Positions 29,118 to 39,224 of a DNA stretch of 64,000 nt are shown here, piece after piece. The notes beneath the pieces were generated by a model, which saw only the letters and a list, made by a program, of their open reading frames with translations, searched no databases and was not told the origin of the DNA. The first letter of the stretch is position 1. Every line of letters begins with the position of its first letter. The position numbers and the translations under genes are program-made. The stretch comes from Bacteroidetes bacterium HGW-Bacteroidetes-10 (GTDB lineage Bacteria; Bacteroidota; Bacteroidia; Bacteroidales; UBA932): positions 1 to 64,000 of the forward strand of contig PHDT01000002.1 in the NCBI GenBank assembly GCA_002842695.1. The letters are read 5' to 3'.

Positions 29118-29785
29118 TGAAAAGAAGAATTCTAATAGCCGAGGACGAAAGGGAATTTGGACAGATAATGTACCAGTTCCTGACTTTCAACGGATATGAT
29201 GTAAGGTATACAGACAATGGTCAGTCTGCATACGAGCAGTTTCTTATGTTTAAGCCGGAGCTCATGCTTTTCGATGTTAACATGCCTGAGATTGATGGTT
29301 TTAATCTGGCTAAGATTATCCGAAAATCTAGTACAGTTCAGATAATTTTCATTACCTCATTATCAGATGAAGACAGCGTTATAACCGGACTTGGACTCGG
29401 TAACTGCGACTACCTGCGCAAACCTTTCGGTCTCAAGGAACTTCAGTTAAGAATTGCCAGGGCGTTCCAGCTGATTGATGCCGCCAGAGGTACTGTTGTG
29501 CCGGAGAATGATTACTATCTTATGGAAAAGTGCTGTATCAAGAAGGACGACAAGCTTATTCCCCTCACAAAAAATGAGAACAAGCTTCTTAAGGTTCTCT
29601 TTGAAAATGAAAACAAGATATGCCCTGTTGATGAAATTATCATCAAAATCTGGGGCGACCATAATATTGACAATATGAACAACCTCGATGTGCTTGTTCA
29701 TAAAACCCGCAAGAAACTTGAGGGTACACCTCTAATTATTGAGAATATCCGGGGTATTGGTTATTCTATTATCTGCGAGGCTTGA
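29117..29785 (+). CDS. OmpR-family response regulator
   Basis: Receiver (EDE, LFDVNMPEIDG, TS, KPF) plus winged-helix C-terminus (DVLVHKTRKKLEG...IENIRGIGYSI). Confidence 0.94.
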   Translation: MKRRILIAEDEREFGQIMYQFLTFNGYDVRYTDNGQSAYEQFLMFKPELMLFDVNMPEIDGFNLAKIIRKSSTVQIIFITSLSDEDSVITGLGLGNCDYLRKPFGLKELQLRIARAFQLIDAARGTVVPENDYYLMEKCCIKKDDKLIPLTKNENKLLKVLFENENKICPVDEIIIKIWGDHNIDNMNNLDVLVHKTRKKLEGTPLIIENIRGIGYSIICEA

Positions 29786-29824
29786 TTTTTGTTATCTTTA
29801 GAACGGCAAATAACTGAAAATGTG

Positions 29825-31000
29825 ATGAAGAAGATTCTTAAAGGCTTGCTGCCTTTTACTTTCATAATATTGGTATCCATATTCTCTTCCTGTGAGAAAT
29901 TTGGGATTGGTGAAGAGTATAACAGGGTAGTGCTGCTTTATCTTGCAGCCAATAACAATCTGAGCGGATATGCAGAAGACAATATCGATGCCCTTAAGGA
30001 TGGTTATCTTCCGGGTGAGAAGGATCTTGATATAATGCTTGTATACAAACATATTTCCGGTTCAAATCCGGAACTGATTCGTCTGTACAGAGATAATGCA
30101 GGAAATGCGGTAGAGGATGTTGTCGCCGTCTATCCCGATCAGAATTCAGCTACTCCTGATGTTCTTAAAGGTGTTCTCAATAAAATGAAATCAATTTTCC
30201 CGGCCGATGATTACGGGCTTATTCTGTGGTCGCACGCCACAGGATGGCTTCCGGAAGGTTATTACAGCAGGACAAAGACTCCCGGAGTTTTCTTTGAAGA
30301 TCCATATGCAGACATTGTAAAGACTTTTGGTGAGGACCGAGGCACAGAGATGGAAGTTACAGAGCTGAGAGATGCAATCCCGTATGAATTTGAGTTTATC
30401 ATTTTTGATTGCTGCTTCATGGGTGGGATTGAAACTGCATACGAGTTAAGAAACAAGGCAGAGTATATCGTTGCCTCGCCAACAGAAATTCTGGCTACGG
30501 GATTTCCTTACGACAAGGTAATCAGACCTATGTTTGAGTACGAAGCAGACCTTTCTGAGGTTTGCAATATTTTTTATAATCACTATAAAGCGCAGGGGCC
30601 GGCAGAGCCAACAATTTACAACTCTGCAACAATTGCACTTTATGACACAGATCATCTCGAAGAATTAGCTTCAGTTTGCAGACAGATTTTTGAAGGGAAC
30701 AGAGATAAAATTGCCGCTCTGGACAGATATTCTGTTCAGCCATACTTCAGGTTTAATAAGGATTACTTCTTTGACCTTGAACATTTCGTTTCAAAAATTG
30801 CAACTCCGCTTCAGCTTACAAACTTCAGGGAGAAGCTTTCTGATGTTGTAATTTCTAAATGGAGCACCCCGGAGTTTCTGGGAATTCCAATAGTCAACTA
30901 CTCCGGATTGTCAGTATACATCCCGGAATCTGTAAACGGAGAGCTTGAGATTTTTTATAAAGGCTTCAGCTGGAATACAGATACAAAGTTGGTTAATTAA
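29825..31000 (+). CDS. clostripain (C11) family lipoprotein peptidase
   Basis: Lipobox IFSSC; LILWSHATGW (His) and IIFDCCFMGGIETAYEL (Cys) motifs; start moved to MKKILKG. Confidence 0.88.
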   Translation: MKKILKGLLPFTFIILVSIFSSCEKFGIGEEYNRVVLLYLAANNNLSGYAEDNIDALKDGYLPGEKDLDIMLVYKHISGSNPELIRLYRDNAGNAVEDVVAVYPDQNSATPDVLKGVLNKMKSIFPADDYGLILWSHATGWLPEGYYSRTKTPGVFFEDPYADIVKTFGEDRGTEMEVTELRDAIPYEFEFIIFDCCFMGGIETAYELRNKAEYIVASPTEILATGFPYDKVIRPMFEYEADLSEVCNIFYNHYKAQGPAEPTIYNSATIALYDTDHLEELASVCRQIFEGNRDKIAALDRYSVQPYFRFNKDYFFDLEHFVSKIATPLQLTNFREKLSDVVISKWSTPEFLGIPIVNYSGLSVYIPESVNGELEIFYKGFSWNTDTKLVN

Positions 31001-31018
31001 TAAAATTTCTTATCTTTG
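30989..31018 (+). promoter_or_regulatory. Bacteroidetes-type promoter upstream of rplY
   Basis: TTG-N19-TATCTTTG. Confidence 0.65.
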
Positions 31019-31120
31019 CGCTCCCCAAAAGGCCACGGGGCCGCTTTAAAAAAGTTCGCTTTTTTGGTGCGATGGGATCCGGAAACCCCGGATTGAGTAA
31101 CACATTTTAAACATTTTTTT

Positions 31121-31711
31121 ATGAAAACAATCAAGTTATCTGGTTCAGCCAGAGAAATTTCAAACAAACAGGCAGTTAAAACCCTCAGAAGGGAAGAGAG
31201 AGTACCATGCATTCTTTACGGAGAAGGCGTTGAGAACAACGTAATTTTCTCAGTAGATAAAAAAGAGCTTGGACAAATCATCTATACTCCAAATGCCTAT
31301 ATCATTGAACTGGATATTGACGGTAAAAATTACCTTGCCACTTTCCACATGGCACAATATCACCCTGTGACCGATGAGCCTCTTCACGTAGACTTCCTTG
31401 CAATTGCAAAAGGCAAACCTGTAACTATTGCAGTCCCTGTAGCAATCGTAGGAAATTCAGAAGGCGTTCGCCAGGGAGGTAAGCTTATGCAATCAACACG
31501 CAAGCTTAAAATCTCTGCCCAACTGGAAGATCTTCCTGATACACTTCCTGTTGATATCACAGAACTAAAGCTTGGCAAGACCATCGTAGCAGGTGACCTT
31601 CAGTACGACAAGATTCAGATGCTCACTTCTAAGAACACAATCATTTGCGCTGTTAAGATGACCCGTGCTGCTATCGGTGCTGCTGCCGCTGCTGCTGCCG
31701 CTAACAAATAG
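31121..31711 (+). CDS. rplY: 50S ribosomal protein L25/Ctc
   Basis: RVPCILYGEG, LATFHMAQYHPVTDEPLHVDFL; Ala-rich C-terminus. Confidence 0.93.
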   Translation: MKTIKLSGSAREISNKQAVKTLRREERVPCILYGEGVENNVIFSVDKKELGQIIYTPNAYIIELDIDGKNYLATFHMAQYHPVTDEPLHVDFLAIAKGKPVTIAVPVAIVGNSEGVRQGGKLMQSTRKLKISAQLEDLPDTLPVDITELKLGKTIVAGDLQYDKIQMLTSKNTIICAVKMTRAAIGAAAAAAAANK

Positions 31712-31726
31712 TAAATAATTACGGGC

Positions 31727-32290
31727 ATGAGTTTTTTAATAGTCGGTTTAGGAAATATCGGCATTGAATACGCAGATACCCGTCACAATATTGGCTTTAA
31801 TGTGTTGGATGTCCTTGCCGGGGCGTCCAACATTTCTTTTGAGAGCCGGCGACTGGGATCTGTGGCAGAATATCGATACAAGGGGAAGAGTTTTATTCTT
31901 CTCAAACCCTCTACTTTTATGAATCTGAGCGGGAAGGCAGTTAACTACTGGCTCCAGGCAGAAAAAATTTCTGTAGAGAATATGCTTGTTATAGTGGACG
32001 ACCTGGCTCTCCCCTTAGGTACTCTCAGGATGCGAAAGCAGGGAAGTGACGGAGGTCATAACGGACTTAAGGATATTGCCGCCACTCTGGGACATTCAAA
32101 TTATGCAAGGCTGAGAATTGGCATAGGCGACAATTTCGGGAACGGAGGTCAGATTGACTATGTTCTTGGCAAATGGAGCGAGAGGGAGAGGAAAGAGCTC
32201 CCCTTCATCTGCGACAAAGCAGCCGATGCAATCCGTTCGTTCGGTACAATTGGCGTAGATCGCACAATGAATGTTTTCAATACAAAGTAG
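31727..32290 (+). CDS. pth: aminoacyl-tRNA (peptidyl-tRNA) hydrolase
   Basis: VGLGNIGIEYADTRHNIGF; KPSTFMNLSG; GSDGGHNGLKDI. Confidence 0.95.
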   Translation: MSFLIVGLGNIGIEYADTRHNIGFNVLDVLAGASNISFESRRLGSVAEYRYKGKSFILLKPSTFMNLSGKAVNYWLQAEKISVENMLVIVDDLALPLGTLRMRKQGSDGGHNGLKDIAATLGHSNYARLRIGIGDNFGNGGQIDYVLGKWSERERKELPFICDKAADAIRSFGTIGVDRTMNVFNTK

Positions 32291-32310
32291 AATCATTAAT
32301 AACTGCAGTT

Positions 32311-32700
32311 ATGAGCCGTCTTGACAAGTTTCTATGGTCAATAAGGGTTTACAAAACCCGTTCAGAGGCTGCCGATGCATGTAAAAGCGGCAAGGTTAAG
32401 GTTAATGGTATTGAGGCAAAGTCCTCAAGAGAGGTAAAACCATCAGATACAGTATCTGTCAGAAAAAATATTGTAACCTATCAGTTCAGGGTTATTACTC
32501 CTGTTGATAAAAGACAGCCTGCAAGACTGGTGGAGGAGTATGTGCAGAACATTACTCCTCAGAGCGAACTGGATAAACTTAACGTTCCAAAGGAGAGTCT
32601 GCACATGTCAAGAGACAAAGGAACCGGCCGTCCTACAAAAAAGGACAGAAGGGAGATGGACGACCTTATGGATACACTTTGGTGGGAAGAGAACGATTAG
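32311..32700 (+). CDS. S4-domain RNA-binding protein (Hsp15-like)
   Basis: MSRLDKFLWSIRVYKTRSEAADACKSGKVKVNG; start moved from ORF-track start. Confidence 0.88.
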   Translation: MSRLDKFLWSIRVYKTRSEAADACKSGKVKVNGIEAKSSREVKPSDTVSVRKNIVTYQFRVITPVDKRQPARLVEEYVQNITPQSELDKLNVPKESLHMSRDKGTGRPTKKDRREMDDLMDTLWWEEND

Positions 32701-33687
32701 TTACTCTTCAATATAGGAATCCTTTTCTTTCCTTGGTTTTCCGGTGATTTCAAGAAGGCGGCACTCAGGTGACGCCTTTTCTAATGTATACTCACCAAGA
32801 TATGCAGGGACAACAACACACTCTCCCCTCATAATTCTTGCTTCTCCAGTTCCTCCTTTAACAATTGCCTCCCCCTCTATTGCATAGTAGATTATAAAGC
32901 TCAGAAAGTCTTCGCTCTCAAGCCTCTGTTTTCCTTTCAGGTCAACAATATCCACACGGAAAAATGTTGAATCTGTGAGAGTATATCTTCCACTCTCAGG
33001 GTCTGAGGCAGTAAATTCACCGTCGAAGAGATATACCGGACTCTTGATCTCAAGTTTGTTGTAATTGATACAGTCAATTGCCAGATCAAGGTGCATCTCT
33101 CTGGCTGTTTCCGGGTTGTGCTCCCTTCCCCAGTCGTAAATTCTGTAAGTAACATCTGAAACCTGCTGAATCTCGGCAACAGTAATACCTCCTTTTGCTG
33201 CATGAAGTGTACCTGGTTCTATAAAAATGAAATCACCCTTCTTTGGTGATATCACGTTCATGATTCCTTCCACTGTCTCATTCTGGCAATGTTCGTAAAA
33301 TTCTGCCGGAGCAATGTCTCTGTTAAGTCCAAGATAGACTTTGGCCTCAGGCTTTGCTTCCAGGATGTACCAGCATTCAGTTTTTCCATAAGAGTCATGT
33401 CTCTCCATGGCAACTTCGTCAGATGGATGAAGCTGAAGCGAGAGCGGTTCGTTTATCTGGAGTATCTTAATGAGCAGCGGAAAGAGGTTTCCGTATGACT
33501 CATAAATTGCATCCCCGGAAAATTCTCCTATATAGGCTTCAATTATTTCGTTTATGTTATTGTCTTTAAGGAATCCGTGTGCAGCCAGTGAGATGTCGCC
33601 TTCAACACCGCTTATCTGCCATACCTCTCCTCCCCACACTCTCTCTTTAAGAATAGGCTTGAATTTTATTGGATAAAGGTTTGTCAT
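32701..33687 (-). CDS. manA: type I mannose-6-phosphate isomerase
   Basis: PLSLQLHPSDEVA, GDFIFIEPGTLHA, class I PMI pattern. Confidence 0.88.
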   Translation of the reverse strand: MTNLYPIKFKPILKERVWGGEVWQISGVEGDISLAAHGFLKDNNINEIIEAYIGEFSGDAIYESYGNLFPLLIKILQINEPLSLQLHPSDEVAMERHDSYGKTECWYILEAKPEAKVYLGLNRDIAPAEFYEHCQNETVEGIMNVISPKKGDFIFIEPGTLHAAKGGITVAEIQQVSDVTYRIYDWGREHNPETAREMHLDLAIDCINYNKLEIKSPVYLFDGEFTASDPESGRYTLTDSTFFRVDIVDLKGKQRLESEDFLSFIIYYAIEGEAIVKGGTGEARIMRGECVVVPAYLGEYTLEKASPECRLLEITGKPRKEKDSYIEE

Positions 33688-34525
33688 AATGTCTGTTCAT
33701 TAAATAGATTACCCCTGCAGTATAAATTACAGAGGCAACAAAAATCAGGTAATAGAGATTTCCGGGTAATATTGATGAAAATGTGGCATCTGCAGCAATC
33801 CCCGGAAAGAAGGCTGTGATTACGAATGAAAAGCTGTTGTTGATAAAGTGGATGAAGATTACAGCCCAGATAGATCTGGTACGGTAGTAGATCCAGCCCA
33901 TCATGATTCCCATCAGAAAAGCAGGCACTGCCTGCCATGGATTCATGTGCATAATTGCAAACATTGCAGCAGACCACAGAATTGCTTTTGTTGGCGAATA
34001 GTGGGCAAGCAATCCTCTGAGAATTATCCCCCTGCAAAGAATCTCTTCAAGAAGAGGGGCGAAAATTGCAACGGAAATGAAGGCACTTACAGGGTACTCT
34101 TTCATCTGTTCAAAGAGTTGTTTCATAAAATCCGGAAGCCCCATCCATGATGAGAGAGGCTCGGTTGCAATATTGAAAGCAAAGACAAGAGGAAACAGCA
34201 GCGTAAAGCTCATAACTCCGCCCAGTTTACCGAATGACGGTTTGTTAAGCGGAGTCCTCTGCCTGTCAATATTCCCTGTTACATCTGCAATGTCTTTCTG
34301 GTTGGCAAGTTTGCTGTATATGTAAACTGCCGGAGGAATAAACAAAAACGGGTATATAAGAAGTTCCGGCCATCCGGAAACAGCTGGGAAAACAATTGTA
34401 ACAGCAGTGGTTGCAAGAACTGATACAACAGTACCCACAATTGCTGTGAGACCCAGTAATATCCAGCTCTGTCTGAGGTCCGGAAGGAAATAGTGCAGGT
34501 TTTTGAAAATCTGATGGATATTCAT
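33647..34525 (-). CDS. CPBP-family intramembrane glutamic endopeptidase
   Basis: APLLEEILCRGIILRGL, FAIMHMNPWQ, FIHFINNS. Confidence 0.9.
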   Translation of the reverse strand: MNIHQIFKNLHYFLPDLRQSWILLGLTAIVGTVVSVLATTAVTIVFPAVSGWPELLIYPFLFIPPAVYIYSKLANQKDIADVTGNIDRQRTPLNKPSFGKLGGVMSFTLLFPLVFAFNIATEPLSSWMGLPDFMKQLFEQMKEYPVSAFISVAIFAPLLEEILCRGIILRGLLAHYSPTKAILWSAAMFAIMHMNPWQAVPAFLMGIMMGWIYYRTRSIWAVIFIHFINNSFSFVITAFFPGIAADATFSSILPGNLYYLIFVASVIYTAGVIYLMNRHYDKPLSNKIQAYS

Positions 34526-34536
34526 AAACTTGCTAT

Positions 34537-35454
34537 TTAAAAAAGTGGAGAGGGATAGAGACCCTCTTGTGTAAGCTGAGCCAGATTCTCCACAACTCTC
34601 TCTCTGTCCTCTTTAAATGTAACTCCAAACCATTTGTCAGGTGTCTCAAGCACCTTGCAGGTTGCCTCCCCGGACGAAATCATCTTATTGACTACATATG
34701 GGATATAGAACTCACTTTTGAGATCACCCAGGTTCTTGTTCAAAAACTCGATGAATAGCTGGTCGCTTGATGTAAAGAGATCCGGTGTGAATCCCCACAT
34801 GTTCATAGACACGGGAGCAGTTTTATCAATTACAACTCTCTCTCCCTTTGAATTGTCACCCATTATCTGCTCTTTCCCCTCTTTCTTCTCCACCAGAACA
34901 TTGTGATGCTCTTCAACCCAGGTAAGCAAACCCTGTTCGTCAGATGAACAGATTCCCCGGGAAACCGAGCCGGACTCCGATAGGGTATTGTATGTCTGAA
35001 ATCCAACCATGCAATACTCTCCGCTTTTTCCGCTTACACCTCTGAGAAAATCTGCCAGTACTTCAAATGATTTCTGACCATAGTAATCATCGGCATTGAT
35101 AACTGCGAAGGGAGTATGTATTGCGTGAGCTGCCATCATTACGGCATGGCCTGTTCCCCATGGTTTGGTTCTTTCAGGATTGAGCCTGAAACCAACAGGA
35201 ATATTTTCGAGTTCCTGCTCAACAAAATTGAATTTTATTGCATTGCCGTAGCGGGAGCGGATACGCTCTTCAAACTCGGCATGGAAGTGTTTTCTTATTA
35301 CAAATACAACCTCGCCAAATCCCGCCCTGATTGCGTCGAATACGGAATAATCCATAATTGTTTCGCCATTGGGGCCAACTCCGTCCAGTTGTTTAAGTCC
35401 ACCATATCTGCTGCCCATCCCGGCGGCAAGTATTAAAAGTGTCGGTTTTATCAT
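34537..35454 (-). CDS. sugar nucleotidyltransferase family protein
   Basis: LLILAAGMGSRYGGLKQLDGVGPNGETIMDYS; INADDYYG. Confidence 0.9.
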   Translation of the reverse strand: MIKPTLLILAAGMGSRYGGLKQLDGVGPNGETIMDYSVFDAIRAGFGEVVFVIRKHFHAEFEERIRSRYGNAIKFNFVEQELENIPVGFRLNPERTKPWGTGHAVMMAAHAIHTPFAVINADDYYGQKSFEVLADFLRGVSGKSGEYCMVGFQTYNTLSESGSVSRGICSSDEQGLLTWVEEHHNVLVEKKEGKEQIMGDNSKGERVVIDKTAPVSMNMWGFTPDLFTSSDQLFIEFLNKNLGDLKSEFYIPYVVNKMISSGEATCKVLETPDKWFGVTFKEDRERVVENLAQLTQEGLYPSPLF

Positions 35455-35526
35455 AAATGATTGGTTTGAATCTAATTTTCACAAAAATAGTAAATTATTA
35501 TTTTTATTTTTGCAGTTCTAACTCAT

Positions 35527-35856
35527 TTGGTATTCATCTTTATGTGGAAAAAATTCACCGATTCTGCTTTCTGGAGAATTATCAAGAATAAATTTCTGAT
35601 AGTTACTCTTGCCTTTGTGGTTTGGATTACCTTTTTTGACAGTAATTCACTCATAAAGTGCTCACGCGTGGTATCCAGCATTAATAAGCAGGAGAAGGAG
35701 AAGAGATACTATAAAGACGAGATAAAGGCTACTGAAGAGAAACTTCTCGAGCTGAGTTCAAATAAGGACAGCCTTGAGAAATTTGCCAGAGAACAGTATA
35801 TTTTCCACAAGGACAGTGAAGATGTCTATATTGTGGTTAAGAAGAAAGCCGAATAA
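35527..35856 (+). CDS. FtsB/DivIC-like septum formation initiator
   Basis: N-terminal TM, coiled coil, LEKFAREQYIFHKDSEDVYIV. Confidence 0.85.
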   Translation: MVFIFMWKKFTDSAFWRIIKNKFLIVTLAFVVWITFFDSNSLIKCSRVVSSINKQEKEKRYYKDEIKATEEKLLELSSNKDSLEKFAREQYIFHKDSEDVYIVVKKKAE

Positions 35857-36535
35857 GGTCTCTCAGGTCTGAAGAGTCATAGGTTGGACCTCCGTCGCAC
35901 GGAATCTCTCTGTAGTTGTAGAAAAACTGGTCAATTCCAAAAATCATTGCTCCCTCAATATCGTTGGCAAAATCGTCGCCAACCATAAGTGCTTCGCTTT
36001 TAACTCCTCCAATGGCATTCAGTGCTCTTTTGAAAATTACAGGGCATGGCTTGTGAACTCCCTGCTCTTCTGAAATCAATACTGCATCAAAGTACTTGTC
36101 AATATCGGAATTCTTAAGCTTTCTGTGCTGAACCTCCCTGAATCCGTTTGTTATTACTGCCATTTTACAGCCCCTGCTGTGAAGCTCCTCGAGAACCTCT
36201 TTAGCATGAGGCATTAATATACGCTGATTTGGCATCTCTACAAGATACTCCTCACCAAAATCAGTTGCAAACTCCTGATTATCTATCCCATATTCAAGAA
36301 AGGTCATGTGAAAGCGGAGCCACCTCAAATCCTCCTTGGGAAGTTCTCCCTTCTCATATTTTGACCACAGGCTGTGGTTTATCTCTTCGTATTTTTTGAA
36401 AAAAACATGCTTATCCTCTATAGGGACATTATGCCTCTCAAGTAGTGTGAAGACATTGTTCTCTGCATTTGCATCAAAGTCCCAGAGTGTCCTGTCAAGA
36501 TCAAAAAGTATGTATTTATATTGCTTTCTTAGCAT
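35837..36535 (-). CDS. HAD-family hydrolase, YjjG-like nucleotidase
   Basis: ILFDLDRTLWDFDANAENN, VITNGF, KPCPVIFKRAL, MVGDDFANDI. Confidence 0.88.
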   Translation of the reverse strand: MLRKQYKYILFDLDRTLWDFDANAENNVFTLLERHNVPIEDKHVFFKKYEEINHSLWSKYEKGELPKEDLRWLRFHMTFLEYGIDNQEFATDFGEEYLVEMPNQRILMPHAKEVLEELHSRGCKMAVITNGFREVQHRKLKNSDIDKYFDAVLISEEQGVHKPCPVIFKRALNAIGGVKSEALMVGDDFANDIEGAMIFGIDQFFYNYREIPCDGGPTYDSSDLRDLIRLSS

Positions 36536-37815
36536 TATTTCGTGTAATAATCGATCATTTCGCCTATTGCTTTGGTGCATACCTCACAAAAACCCGGAGC
36601 AGTGTTGCTCTTCATTCTGCAATCAAGAGCAGGCCTGTAAATACCTTTAGTCATGTAGCCGCCTCCCTCAAAAACACCGGTGATACCTTTGTACATCTCA
36701 TCATTTGGAGTAGGCTGAGGAGTATTTGAATCTATCAGCTTTTTCCATTTTCTGTCAAAGTCCACAAGGGTTGTAAGGTTAGGTTCCCACGGCTCTGTTT
36801 TTAGATTGTAAAAATCTTCATATGCAACCTCCGAGGCGTAGTATTCATCTCCAAGTCCGGCAAAACTGTGGCCGAATTCATGCACGAAAACCTGTGATGC
36901 AGTTGAGTGGTCTGCCATGCTCAGCCCGTAGTAATTATATATACCTCCGCCACCGTATTTGTTTGTGTTAACAATAACATACATTGCGTCGCATGGTGAT
37001 TCCGAGGCCAGTGAAGAGACCTTTTTGTGGTCTGGTGCAGTAAGATATCTGTCAAGTCTGAAAGTGTAAAAATTGGACGCGGCCACAGTGTTCTTCCAGA
37101 TTCCCTGATGCGGTATGTCCGGGCCCGACTCTTGTGAAACCGACTCCAGTGCCCAGATGTTAAAATCACTTTTTCTTGATTTGTATGGCTCTGTTTCAAA
37201 CAGATATGAAACAAATCTTGTTGCATCCTTACGGAATTTATCCATCTCTTCTGCTGTGTAGCCCTCTGCAATAAACAAAAGGTCTACCTTTTTTGAAGGA
37301 TCACCGGAATAGTGGAGTGTATCTGTTTTAAAATGATTCTCTCTCTCTCGGTTTATAAGTTTGTCCTGAGGATCTATTTCAAAGGATGCAATCTGTATGA
37401 ATTTTCCGTCCTTCTTAACCCTTTCGGAGATTTTCACCATTACAACAGATTTTGGAAAGGGAATTCTGCATGAACCGGAAAAGGCCCTTGGAGTTTTTGC
37501 CGCCTCTGCGGTTGTTCTCCACTCCTGAAAAAGGTTGTTGAAACCAGATGAATATATGAGCTTGCCACTTTTTTCTACCACATCCAGCTTGTATTCCCCG
37601 TAATCGAAGGGTGCGACAAGGCTGATTTTGCTTCCGCTCCACCTGGGCTCCATTTTGAGTCCGTCGAGGAAAATATGCTGACTTTTGGAATCCCCTGCAA
37701 ACATCAGGTCAATCCTTAGCCTTTCGGGTGTAAAGTGGTCTTCATACTTAATATCCTGAGCATTCAGAGTATTTACTGCAAAAAGCAAAGCAAGCAGAAA
37801 AAGAGACTTTTTCAT
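36535..37815 (-). CDS. M64 (IgA peptidase-like) metallopeptidase, secreted
   Basis: Signal peptide; LLFIAEGYTAEEMDKF; FVHEFGHSFAGLGDEYY. Confidence 0.92.
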   Translation of the reverse strand: MKKSLFLLALLFAVNTLNAQDIKYEDHFTPERLRIDLMFAGDSKSQHIFLDGLKMEPRWSGSKISLVAPFDYGEYKLDVVEKSGKLIYSSGFNNLFQEWRTTAEAAKTPRAFSGSCRIPFPKSVVMVKISERVKKDGKFIQIASFEIDPQDKLINRERENHFKTDTLHYSGDPSKKVDLLFIAEGYTAEEMDKFRKDATRFVSYLFETEPYKSRKSDFNIWALESVSQESGPDIPHQGIWKNTVAASNFYTFRLDRYLTAPDHKKVSSLASESPCDAMYVIVNTNKYGGGGIYNYYGLSMADHSTASQVFVHEFGHSFAGLGDEYYASEVAYEDFYNLKTEPWEPNLTTLVDFDRKWKKLIDSNTPQPTPNDEMYKGITGVFEGGGYMTKGIYRPALDCRMKSNTAPGFCEVCTKAIGEMIDYYTK

Positions 37816-37839
37816 TGTATGTAAATGTTGAAATGGTTC

Positions 37840-39183
37840 TTAAATTCCTGTGTAGGTAAATGGAGTGATTTTGCGGAGCTCCTCCTTAATGGCATCTGAA
37901 ACATTCAGCCCGTCAATAAATTCAGCAATAGAACTGCTGTCAATTGGTCTGTTTGTTCTTGTCAGAGCCTTGAGTGCTTCGTATGGTTTTGGAAACCCTT
38001 CCCTGCGAAGTACAGTCTGGATACCCTCAGCAACAACAGCCCAGTTTGCCTCGAGATCTCTCTCAATTGCACTTTTGTTCAGGATGAGCTTGCCAAGTCC
38101 CTTCTCAATGGAGTTCAGGGATATGATTGTATGGGCTACGGGAACTCCTGCATTCCTGAGTACCGTTGAGTCAGTCAGGTCTCTCTGAAGTCTTGAAACA
38201 GGCAGTTTTGCAGCAAGATGTTCGTACAGTGCATTAGCAATACCAAGATTCCCCTCGGCATTTTCGAAATCTATCGGATTGACTTTGTGAGGCATTGCGC
38301 TTGACCCAATTTCTCCCTCTTTGATTTTCTGACGGAAGTACTCCATTGATATATATGTCCAGACATCACGGCAAAGATCAATCAGAATTGTGTTGATTCT
38401 TTTGAGGTTGTCGAACAGGGCTGCAAGATAATCGTAGTGCTCAATCTGGGTTGTTGGCCAGCTGCGCTTCAGCCCAAGTGTACCCTCCACAAATGAAACT
38501 GCAAACTTATTCCAGTTAATATTGGGATAGGCAACATAATGTGCATTGAAGTTCCCGGTTGCTCCGCCAAACTTAGCTGCAAACGGAACCTGCTCAAGCA
38601 TAGAAAGCTGCTCTCTTATTCTGGCAACAAAAACTTCAATCTCTTTACCTACTCTTGTGGGAGAGGCAGGCTGACCATGGGTCTTTGCGAGCATTGGAAT
38701 ATCTGCCCACTCTTTTGACATTGATGTAAGTATGTTGAGAACTCTTCCAAGTCTTGGAATATACTGATCTCTCACTGCCTCAAGAAGAGAAAGGGGAACA
38801 GAAGTATTATTGATGTCCTGAGATGTTAGTCCAAAGTGTACAAACTCGCTGTAGCCGCTCAGACCTGCAGCCTCCATCTTCTCCTTGATGAAATATTCAA
38901 CTGCTTTTACATCGTGATTTGTTGTTTTCTCAATCGCTTTTATACGAAGTGCCTCCTCCATCGAAAACGATGTGCAGATATTTCTAAGTTGCTCTTTATC
39001 TTTTCCTGTTACACCGGCAAGCTGGGGAAGAGGGATTTCGCAAAGGGCTATGAAATACTCAATCTCTACATAGATTCTGTATTTAATGAGTGCAAACTCG
39101 GAAAAATAGTCCGAAAGTTCACCAACCTGAGATGAGTATCTTCCATCGATTGGAGAGATTGATTTAAGGGCAAAATTCTGCAT
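37840..39183 (-). CDS. purB: adenylosuccinate lyase
   Basis: LKSISPIDGRYSSQ; TSQDINNTS; GSSAMPHKVNPIDFENAEGN. Confidence 0.96.
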   Translation of the reverse strand: MQNFALKSISPIDGRYSSQVGELSDYFSEFALIKYRIYVEIEYFIALCEIPLPQLAGVTGKDKEQLRNICTSFSMEEALRIKAIEKTTNHDVKAVEYFIKEKMEAAGLSGYSEFVHFGLTSQDINNTSVPLSLLEAVRDQYIPRLGRVLNILTSMSKEWADIPMLAKTHGQPASPTRVGKEIEVFVARIREQLSMLEQVPFAAKFGGATGNFNAHYVAYPNINWNKFAVSFVEGTLGLKRSWPTTQIEHYDYLAALFDNLKRINTILIDLCRDVWTYISMEYFRQKIKEGEIGSSAMPHKVNPIDFENAEGNLGIANALYEHLAAKLPVSRLQRDLTDSTVLRNAGVPVAHTIISLNSIEKGLGKLILNKSAIERDLEANWAVVAEGIQTVLRREGFPKPYEALKALTRTNRPIDSSSIAEFIDGLNVSDAIKEELRKITPFTYTGI

Positions 39184-39224
39184 ATGTTCACTGGATTTAG
39201 GCACCAAATTTAGTAATAATTTTT

